Of a DNA stretch of 15,011 nt, positions 1-6,700 are shown piece by piece (position 1 is the stretch's first letter; each line of letters begins with the position of its first letter). Source of the DNA: Symbiodinium natans (lineage: Eukaryota; Sar; Dinophyceae; Suessiales; Symbiodiniaceae); contig CAJNDS010001528.1 of assembly GCA_905221605.1 (NCBI GenBank), forward strand, positions 1 to 15,011. The letters run 5' to 3'. Below the pieces are notes generated by a model that did not search any database, was not told the DNA's origin, and worked only from the letters and a program-made list of their open reading frames with translations. The translations under genes were made by a program, and so were the position numbers.

Positions 1-48
1 AAGTCGTGAGAAAAAGAGGGTTCAGCGCGCTGCTGCTGTGTTTTCACA
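1..48 (+). repeat. Probable 3' end of the 5' LTR (truncated by window)
   Basis: This short non-coding stretch ends in CACA at 45-48, directly before a primer-binding-site match. LTRs of this class normally end in CA at or within a few bases of the primer site, so 48 is the likely LTR end. I found no second copy of these 48 bases downstream in the window, so the LTR assignment rests only on its position next to the primer site. Confidence 0.5.
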
Positions 49-68
49 TGGTAGCGGAGCGTGTGTAG
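48..68 (+). other. Six-codon upstream ORF over the primer site
   Basis: An ATG at 48 followed by GTA GCG GAG CGT GTG and TAG at 66-68 makes a six-codon reading frame 23 bases before the Gag ATG. It overlaps the primer-binding site almost exactly. It would matter only if transcription starts upstream of 48, as expected for a start within the LTR. It may be incidental. Confidence 0.25.
49..60 (+). promoter_or_regulatory. Primer-binding site for initiator tRNA-Met
   Basis: The bases TGGTAGCGGAGC are complementary to a tRNA 3' end reading GCTCCGCTACCA. A T at position 72 (pairing A1) is characteristic of eukaryotic initiator tRNA-Met. The widely used plant copia primer site TGGTATCAGAGC differs at two positions. 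Reverse transcription of minus-strand DNA would start here. The tRNA itself was not seen, so the match to this organism's tRNA is inferred. Confidence 0.65.
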
Positions 69-91
69 CACGCTCGTAGAAACTAGAAGCC

Positions 92-1165
92 ATGGCTGAC
101 CCCGGGCTGTCGACCCCTGTGCCTGAAGACGAAGACGACGAAGCTTTGTTTGGCCCCGGTGGTGCCCAGGACGGGCAACAACCGCCAACACAACCCCCTG
201 GAGCTTCTGCTCCAGCGGGAGGACCCGCCACGGTCGTCGGACTTGACCCTCAACTCCAGCAGATGATGGTCCAGATGATGCAGAGTCAGCAAATGATGAT
301 GCAGAATCAGCAACAGACACTTCAAGTTCTGGTGGCAAAGATGGAGGCCGACGAGAGAAGGAGACGTGAGCAGGAAGCATTGTCTGCAGCTGTGAGCAAC
401 CCATTTGGGGGTGCTTCAAGTGCAGCAGCTGCTGGAAGTCCTACGGCAAAAGCTTCTTCTCCTCCACTGGCGCCATCACAGAACCTGCATGTTGGAAGTA
501 ACCGTGCAGAGAAGTATCTGCCAGCATTGCCGCTCATCGATAATGTTTCGATGGGAAAAGGGCGTGTGAGAGAGCTGGAGGAGTACCATCGGTGGTGCGA
601 GGTGCTTGCTTCCTGGCTGGCGTTGATAGACGACAACTATGTCAATGAGTTGCGCCAGGCAATGACGCATGACCGTGAGATCAAGCAGTCTGACATGGCA
701 GTTCCGGTAGCCTCGCGTTCGGCAAGGTTGTTTTACTACCTGCAACAAAGTCTGCAGAAGTTCGAACGTGGGATGGAACTGGTGAGAAGCACGTCGATGC
801 GTCAAGGACAAGCTGCTTGTGGTTATGAGGTGATGCGTCAAATGCACCAGACCTTCAGCATTGTCTCTCGCATGGAGGCCATTGCTGTGAGAGATGAAGC
901 CCTTCGCCTAACTTCGAAGGCGAGTTCGTACAAGCGACCGCTTGACTGCGTCCGCTTCCTTGAGGACGAGCTTGGGAAGGTAGACCAGAAGCTGCATCGG
1001 TTCCCTGAACTGAGGCTTGGAGCATCTGATCGTTCAACCCTTCTTCTTCAATCTGTCAGCCCAGAGTGTAGGCATTACGTTGTCCTGCATGGGAAGTCTG
1101 GGAGCTGGGAGGAACTGGTTGAAAGCATCCGGTTGCTACGAGGAGGAACAAACCCGCCAATATGA
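92..1165 (+). CDS. gag: Gag-like capsid polyprotein (ORF1)
   Basis: A 357-residue protein in the Gag position, directly after the primer-binding site. Its ATG at 92 sits in a strong context (GCCATGG). Residues 1-50 are acidic and Pro/Gly/Gln-rich. Residues about 54-95 are a Gln/Met-rich probable coiled coil (repeated QMM and MMQ). Residues about 140-350 are mostly helical with many charged residues and Trp, and would be the capsid part. There is no CCHC zinc knuckle; nucleic-acid binding seems to be moved to the Lys/Gly-rich start of ORF2. The protein should assemble the virus-like particle that packages the element RNA. The stop TGA (1163-1165) overlaps the ORF2 ATG (1162-1164). Assignment as Gag rests on position and composition, not on a recognised signature. 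Confidence 0.75.
   Translation: MADPGLSTPVPEDEDDEALFGPGGAQDGQQPPTQPPGASAPAGGPATVVGLDPQLQQMMVQMMQSQQMMMQNQQQTLQVLVAKMEADERRRREQEALSAAVSNPFGGASSAAAAGSPTAKASSPPLAPSQNLHVGSNRAEKYLPALPLIDNVSMGKGRVRELEEYHRWCEVLASWLALIDDNYVNELRQAMTHDREIKQSDMAVPVASRSARLFYYLQQSLQKFERGMELVRSTSMRQGQAACGYEVMRQMHQTFSIVSRMEAIAVRDEALRLTSKASSYKRPLDCVRFLEDELGKVDQKLHRFPELRLGASDRSTLLLQSVSPECRHYVVLHGKSGSWEELVESIRLLRGGTNPPI
1150..1165 (+). promoter_or_regulatory. Gag/ORF2 junction: AAACCCG heptamer and ATGA overlap
   Basis: In the Gag frame the codons read ACA AAC CCG CCA ATA TGA. Bases 1150-1156 (A|AAC|CCG) fit the X XXY YYZ pattern of -1 frameshift sites in the correct phase, and ORF2 is in the -1 frame. ORF2 also begins with its own ATG overlapping the Gag stop as ATGA, the arrangement used for termination-reinitiation in some retroelements. 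Either route could make ORF2 at a lower level than Gag. AAACCCG is not a classically efficient slip site because Y is C, so the mechanism is open. Confidence 0.4.
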
Positions 1166-2322
1166 GTTGGCAGTGCCCCGACAAGAGCTCTGGAAAAGGG
1201 AAGAAGAGGGATGAACCGAAAGGTGGAAAGCCTTCTGGTTCCAAGAATCGAGAGAAGAGTCCTAAAGGCAAGGGCAAAGGCAAAGGGAAGACAGACAAAG
1301 GAAAGGGTGGAAAGCCCAAGGGGAAGCCCAAGAACAAAGGAAAGCCCAAGGGCCGAGCTGTGGAAGACGAGCAGTCTGACCAGGTGATGGCGATGCGGTC
1401 TCATCATCTGAGTGGCTTGGGTCCGGGGACAAGAACTAATGAGCCCAATGAAGCTGAGCCCCCTCGTCTCACCATGACGAACGGAGAGATCGAGAGACTG
1501 AACCAGTCATCCTCTAGGAATAGCTCTTTCGCATGGCTCATTGATAGTGGAGCCACCTGCCACGTGTTGTCAGAGAGTGCGTTGGGTTTTTACGAAGTCG
1601 TCAAGGAGCATTCGGGACCTCTTCCTGTGCTCATGAGTGCTAGCGATACGCCCATGGAATGTGTCAAGTTGGTTGACATTCGGGTGAAGTTTGGGAAGTT
1701 GGGGCCCGTAGTGCTTCAACAGGTCTTGGTTTGCAAGATTGGTTTCAACGTAGTCAGTTCTTGGCAAGCATCCCTTTCGGGATGGAGTACCTGGCTCACC
1801 TCAGAGCCTGGAGCAAGCTGCTTGGTGAAGCAGACGGAACGAGGTTCCTCGATGTGGGTGCCTTTGGTTCGTGAAGCCAGGAGCTGGTGGGCGTTGGCTA
1901 AGGAGATTGGCCCTACCAAGGCAAAGCCGAAAGGAAGAAGAAGCAAAGGGGACTCACCCAAGCCGGGGTGGAGCCCGAACGACGACGCGATGGAAGTGGA
2001 TAAGGTGCAGAAGAAGGCACCGCCCAACGTAGGAAGAGCATTGGAGGTGACACCTTTTAAGTTTTTGCTGCGAGCATTTTCAGTGAAGCAACATGTGGGG
2101 GAACATGAGCTGCATGAGCATGTTTTTCAGGAGCGTTTGAGTGGATGTGAGCATGCTGCAGTTGCAAAAGTAGGAGTAGACCTGGAAACCCCACCCTCTG
2201 CATGTTGTGCTGAAGCTTATGTTCCGCCGCAGCTGTTTTGCTTAAGTCTGCAAGCAACACGTCTTTGGAGAAGCAAACCAGTAGGGACACACGCTGTGGA
2301 GACAAGGGTTTTGAGTGCGTAG
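1162..2322 (+). CDS. ORF2: nucleocapsid-like basic region plus copia aspartic protease
   Basis: A 386-residue protein. Residues about 8-66 are almost entirely Lys, Gly, Pro and Ser (repeated KGKG and KPKG) and probably bind the genomic RNA in place of the zinc knuckle. The retropepsin active site is DSGATCH at residues 128-134 (D128 catalytic), preceded by FAWLI as in copia proteases, and the Asp-protease fold continues to about residue 215. This enzyme would cut the Gag and Pol precursors inside the particle. After about residue 295 (nt about 2045) the protein loses recognisable character; that tail lies in the GTAGGAGT-rich spacer. The start is the ATG overlapping the Gag stop. The end overlaps the open Pol frame (open from 2214) by about 109 bases. 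Confidence 0.85.
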   Translation: MSWQCPDKSSGKGKKRDEPKGGKPSGSKNREKSPKGKGKGKGKTDKGKGGKPKGKPKNKGKPKGRAVEDEQSDQVMAMRSHHLSGLGPGTRTNEPNEAEPPRLTMTNGEIERLNQSSSRNSSFAWLIDSGATCHVLSESALGFYEVVKEHSGPLPVLMSASDTPMECVKLVDIRVKFGKLGPVVLQQVLVCKIGFNVVSSWQASLSGWSTWLTSEPGASCLVKQTERGSSMWVPLVREARSWWALAKEIGPTKAKPKGRRSKGDSPKPGWSPNDDAMEVDKVQKKAPPNVGRALEVTPFKFLLRAFSVKQHVGEHELHEHVFQERLSGCEHAAVAKVGVDLETPPSACCAEAYVPPQLFCLSLQATRLWRSKPVGTHAVETRVLSA

Positions 2323-2560
2323 GGGTAGGGCCTGTGCCGCTCCAGCCTCAGAGTGTTTGCATTAGGAGTAGGAGTGCCTTGCGTGTAGGACGTAGGAGTG
2401 ACTTGCACCCCAGCGCTTGTGTGCCTGAGTGTTTGTTGGGACAGAGTGAAGAGAGGAAGTGTGCCTTTCGGAGCTTGTGTTGGCCAGGAGTGTTTCTGAA
2501 AGCATTGCTGGTGTTGTGTGCTCTAGGAGTGTTTTGCTCAAAGCCTGGAGCCTTTGTAAG
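2129..2560 (+). repeat. GTAGGAGT-rich spacer 1 (before ORFX)
   Basis: A G/T-rich stretch with degenerate copies of GTAGGAGT, at 2170, 2319 (GTAGGGGT), 2363, 2369, 2392 and 2524. It is related to spacer 2 (3861-4170): both hold the 15-base string AGGAGCGTTTGAGTG (2129-2143 and 3929-3943), and 2486-2556 aligns loosely with 3862-3938 around CTGAAAGC and a downstream GGAGCNTTTG. From 2328 to 2559 the Pol frame is the clear open frame; the ORF2 frame has stops at 2320, 2326 and 2557. In the Pol frame it encodes a hydrophobic segment (VFLKALLVLCALGVFC). Confidence 0.6.
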
Positions 2561-2574
2561 GGACCTTGGAAAGG

Positions 2575-3783
2575 ATGGAGCTTCCGGAAGCCTCGCCTCC
2601 GCTCTGTCTTGTGAACTCCCAAAGTGGGAGTGTGGCCCAGGTGGAAGCCTTTTCGACGAGCATGATTGCTCGTCTTGCGCACCGTTTCGAGGAGGAAGGT
2701 CAGCTGTCTCTTTCGAGGCAGCTTCTCCAAAACATCGACCTTTTTACCTCGACCCCTGGCTCGGTCGAACGGCTGTTGGGGATTCCAGCCTGCCTTGGGG
2801 AGTTGGAGACACAGGAGTTGGTGATCAATACAAGCGGCATTCCGGTGAAGCAACCTATGCTCATTGCCGAGCTGCGAGCCATTGCTGCTCCGACGGACCA
2901 GTCGGTTTTGACGGACACCCTCGTCGAAGAGCACGACCGTCGTGCAGAGTATGCAAGGTATGGCTATGTTTTCGAGGCAGGGCTAGCAAGCATTCTGCCA
3001 AACGAGCTCAAGGTCGAGCGTGTGCCGGCTGCCGACTTGAGAGCGCTTTTGGCGGACGTGCTCGTCCAGAGCAACCGCCGGGTGACTTTGGCTGCTCAAC
3101 CGCCAACTATAATACCGGATGTTGCACCATCCGCGTCGGGTGGCACGGCACCGCCTCTTCACAAAAGTGCCCCAGCTCCACCTCCTTCGGGGTGGGCTTT
3201 GCTCAACCAAGCGCGTGCAAAAGCCGAGGCAATGATTCGATTGCATGCCGACATGAAGAGAGCTGCAACAGCCGAGGTGGCTCCATCATCGTCGACGGGC
3301 CCCGCTTTTCCACCAGGGCCTCCGGCTTTCTTGCCGTTCAGCCCTCCTTCCCCGCTTACGCCGTCCGTCTTTTCCTATGCTCCATCTTCGGCACCAGGCA
3401 CGCCTATGGAAGCAGGCATGCCTCTAACTCCGCCTCCTCTACCTCCTCCATCTTGGGCACCAGGCACGCCTATGGAAGCAAGCCTGCCTATACCTCCGCC
3501 TCCTCTACCTCCTCCATCGACACCGCACCCAGATACATTGAGGGAGCTTGCGGGCGAGGTTCCAATGGAGGTCGAGACGCCGATGACGCCCGTGGAGGCA
3601 TTCGGTGCCCCTGGGACCCCTATGGACGTGAGTTCCGAGGTCCCAATGGAGCCAATGGTCGGTGGCATTGGAAGTCCGGGGAGCGCTTCTCCTTTGACCC
3701 CGCCGGCAGAGACGAGTATGGTGGTTCCAAACCCACCTATGGACAATTCGGATGTGGGAGACTCTGGCTCCGAGATGGATTGA
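2575..3783 (+). CDS. ORFX: unrecognised Pro-rich protein between protease and integrase
   Basis: A 402-residue protein of unknown function. The first ATG in frame (2575, context AGGATGG) follows a same-frame stop at 2557. Residues about 1-170 look like a folded, mostly helical domain with regular Leu/Glu/Arg spacing. Residues about 180-400 are Pro-rich and probably disordered, with recurring GTPMEA, VPMEV and PPPLPPPS motifs and two near-identical 22-residue repeats. The C-terminus is acidic (GDSGSEMD). It shares the ORF2 frame but is separated from it by stops at 2320, 2326 and 2557. Pol follows in the -1 frame, with an ATG 11 bases after the stop. Typical copia elements have no ORF here. 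The amino-acid composition is protein-like, in contrast to the overlapping -1 frame. It could be an extra structural or RNA-binding protein; no function can be assigned. Confidence 0.7.
   Translation: MELPEASPPLCLVNSQSGSVAQVEAFSTSMIARLAHRFEEEGQLSLSRQLLQNIDLFTSTPGSVERLLGIPACLGELETQELVINTSGIPVKQPMLIAELRAIAAPTDQSVLTDTLVEEHDRRAEYARYGYVFEAGLASILPNELKVERVPAADLRALLADVLVQSNRRVTLAAQPPTIIPDVAPSASGGTAPPLHKSAPAPPPSGWALLNQARAKAEAMIRLHADMKRAATAEVAPSSSTGPAFPPGPPAFLPFSPPSPLTPSVFSYAPSSAPGTPMEAGMPLTPPPLPPPSWAPGTPMEASLPIPPPPLPPPSTPHPDTLRELAGEVPMEVETPMTPVEAFGAPGTPMDVSSEVPMEPMVGGIGSPGSASPLTPPAETSMVVPNPPMDNSDVGDSGSEMD
3391..3522 (+). repeat. 66-bp tandem repeat in ORFX (two copies)
   Basis: Two direct copies with a 66-base period start with GCACCAGGCACGCC at 3391 and 3457. 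They differ at only a few positions and keep the frame, adding a 22-residue unit of the type APGTPMEA..PPPLPPPS. The near identity indicates a recent in-frame duplication in the disordered tail. Confidence 0.85.
3729..3735 (+). promoter_or_regulatory. AAACCCA heptamer near the 3' end of ORFX
   Basis: ORFX codons here read CCA AAC CCA CCT ATG, giving A|AAC|CCA in the X XXY YYZ phase. A -1 slip would enter the Pol frame, which is open from here to 8330. The setting resembles the Gag end: CAAACCCRCC followed two or three bases later by TATG. No downstream pseudoknot was worked out. Confidence 0.35.
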
Positions 3784-3794
3784 TATGCTTGGGT

Positions 3795-6700
3795 ATGGGC
3801 CCTGAGGGCCTAAAAGCCGGGCATGAGTTGCTCCGATCTTCGCCGCAATGCACAAAATTGGTAGGAGTAGGTCTGAAAGCCCTGCTGTTTGCAGTAGGAG
3901 ACTGGCTGTGTGCATTAGGAGGTAGGGTAGGAGCGTTTGAGTGCTTGGTAGGTGACTGTGAGTGCAGCCTGCCTGCCGCGAATGGGTCTGCACACTGTCC
4001 CTCTGTGCCCAGGTCTTCATGGAAAGGAAGCAGTGCCTTGGCTTTAGGGTTGGTTCTGGGTTTGGTTTTCAGAGGTTGGCTGCGTAGGTGCGTGAAGCTT
4101 TTGAGTGTGCGCCGTAGGAGTAGGCTGAAGTTTGTGCGTGTAACTTTGGTAGGACGTGTGCCACGTAGGTCTTGGAGTGTTGTGCGCCGCCTGTTGTTTT
4201 TGCGTGGCGTGCTTGCTTGTGAGTTGAAAGCTGAGCCTACGGGCGAGGAAGCAAAAGGGCCAATGATGAAACGTTGGCGTGCCTTGAAGAAGTGGGCCTT
4301 GTGTGGGCTTGGGTCCCTGCGGGGGTCCGAGCAAAAGAAGGCCGTGGCACGTTCTGAGGCCCTGCGTATGCTTGCTGGTTTGCCGACCCCGGTTGTTGTG
4401 AATTCGGAGTCGGAGGAAGAGTTGATTCCTGATCCGTTGGAAGCTGAACTTGCGAAACCCAGCGGAAGTGAACCCCCTAGGCCCTCCGATGTTCGAAAGA
4501 AACCCCGTGTGGAGAATGTTCCCTCAGGTGAACCGGGTGCCCTGAGTTCCCCGGAGGTGGTGAGCGATGCTCTGGATCCTGAGGTTCCGGTCTATTTGAC
4601 CTCGGAGCGGCTGAAGGCGCACCGAAATAAGGGCCACCAACCTTATCTTAGTTGCTGTGACACATGTCAAAGCGCTAGAGGGAGAGTGCCGGCTCGTAGG
4701 AAGCACATGAAACACCACCACGGACCCGGAGAGTTGCAAGTCGACTTTGGATTTTTCGGAAAGAATGTTCGTTTCCTTCTCATGGTTCATGTGGTGTCGG
4801 GGTACATACATACCGTGGTCTTAGGACCTGAGGATGAAGTGCCCGCTGTATCGGTTTGCAAAGCCTTTACGGAAATGGGATTGAGTGGATTGGACATTGT
4901 TGTCCACGGGGACCAAGAAAATCTCCTCGAGAGTGTTTTCCGCAATGCAGCGAAACACCGGACATTCGGGGGGAGGTCAATGCACTGGGTCCCGTTCGCG
5001 ATAAACAGACCTCAAGCGAAGGGCATCGTTGAACGCCATGTTTGCCTTGTGAAAGAAGCGTTCTGGTCTGTTTGGCTGGGCTTAGAAGAGCGTGTAGGTG
5101 AAAAGTTGCCTCTAGGGAGCCATCTGTTTGTTGAGGCCATGAGGTACTCTGTGAGGATGCATAACTTGTTTCATGTGTCCAAGGAACACAGCACGCCGTT
5201 GGAGAGACTGCGTGGGTCGACAGTTCAGCCAGTGAAGAGCTGTGAGTTTGGGGTTGTGGGTTTTGGGAAGCCTCAGAAGGACTACCCAGAGCACCGCGGA
5301 AAGCGCTTGGTGAGGGCACTCTATGTAGGACCTCACGGTGCTAATGGATCCGGGATTCGGGTCTTTGTTCCAATAGGTATTGGAAAGCCCCCTCGTTTGG
5401 AAATCTTCAGCTCTTTTCGTGCCAAAGATCCAGTGGAGTTTGACAAAGCTGCTTTGCGTGACCTTCGAGGTAATAAGGAAGACCCTGAAAGACCCATCAA
5501 GTTCGATGTTCCAATCGATGGTCCGAGTCCGCCGCTTGATTCCCCAAATATCCCTGAAGGAAGTCTTGAGTTTCCTGTTGAACGCACCGAACCACCTGCT
5601 CTTGAGGGCCCTGAAGCAATGGAAGAAGAAGGAGAGTTGGATGGGTATTCTCCGGATTTTTCGGACGTGCCTGAAGAAACAGGCATGGAGGTTGAGCCTC
5701 CCGGAGGCGTAGGTCTTGAGGACCTCGACGCCCCTATGGATCCAGGAGAAGACGATGCCATGGAAGAGGGCCTGACGTGGCTCTATGAGCATGGCCTTAG
5801 GCAACTCTTTGATGGGCCTGACTTGAGAGTAACGACAAAAATCCGTAAGGGAGATAATGTCAAAGAGTGGTTCCGTATGAAGTTTGGTGGAAAGAAGATT
5901 TGGGTCCATGTCCCGGACAATGCGGTTTGCGAAGTTTCTGGCAAGGTTTTGCCTCGTAAGCATCTTGAAGAAGGTATGAGACTCGAGCTCTCAGAACTTG
6001 ATGCTTTTGGTGTAGCTACGATTATAGGAGAAGCTGAGGCCCGTAAACGAGCTACACGGAGAATCCATACGACTAGGTGGGTTCTGACTTCGAAACCGTC
6101 GGCCACGAACCCTGAACGAGTTCGTGCTCGTCTTGTTGTGAGAGACTATGCATTTGGATCCAATCCTCTAGCTGATGGGATATATTCCCCCACCACGTCT
6201 TTGGAAGCCTTGAGGGGTGTCCTTGCTATTCATGCTGTCAGAGGTGGCACCTTGTTGTCAGCAGATGTGAGCGTTGCCTTCATGCAAGCGCCTGTGCAGG
6301 GAGTAGAGTGTATCCGGTTTCCGAATGGGATGTATGATGAGGAGAACAAGCCGCTGTTTGCGCAGCTACACAAAGCCATGAATGGCTTGAGAGTAGGACC
6401 ACTGAGCTGGTACCTAGAGTTTACAAGCACGCTGCGTAAGCAGTTTGGGTTTGGTGAGACTGCCGACCCTACTGTGCATCACCGGCTTGAGAAGGATGGT
6501 GCGCTGACCTTGGTGTTAGTGTATGTTGACGATCTCATCATCTTTTCCCAGAATCCGCCAGTTGCCAAGGATCTGTACGCTAAGCTAGCGAAGATCTATA
6601 AAATGAAGCAGACAGGGCTTCTAGAACCTGGCAGGACTGGGCAGCTCGAGTTCTTGGGTCGAGTGATCGCCCGAACCACTGAGCACGGGCCTGTGTTCTT

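Larger units (their letters stand above)
2214..3794 (+). other. ATG-less upstream extension of the Pol reading frame
   Basis: The Pol frame is open from just after a TGA at 2211-2213 to the Pol ATG at 3795, about 527 codons with no stop and no ATG. It overlaps the last 109 bases of ORF2 and the whole of ORFX in the -1 frame. The predicted peptide is rich in Ser, Gly, Arg and Cys across ORFX and hydrophobic in the spacer, and matches no family I know. It could be reached by -1 frameshifting from ORF2 within 2214-2319, although I see no canonical slip heptamer there. Codon-pair avoidance in ORFX suggests that this frame is kept open by selection. Confidence 0.45.

Noticed and set aside
1138-1164. 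GAGGAGG before the ORF2 ATG, like a bacterial ribosome-binding site
   Set aside because: The window is eukaryotic by its retroelement and tRNA-Met primer site, the spacing is long, and the bases encode Arg-Gly-Gly of Gag.
1716-2027. Hydrophobic antisense frame opposite the protease region
   Set aside because: Its composition follows from the Lys-rich coding strand read in reverse; no conserved motif or context supports it.
2362-2934. Antisense open frame of 190 codons over spacer 1 and ORFX
   Set aside because: It is a shadow of the coding strand with no recognisable motif, and crosses the boundary between spacer and ORFX without any change in composition.
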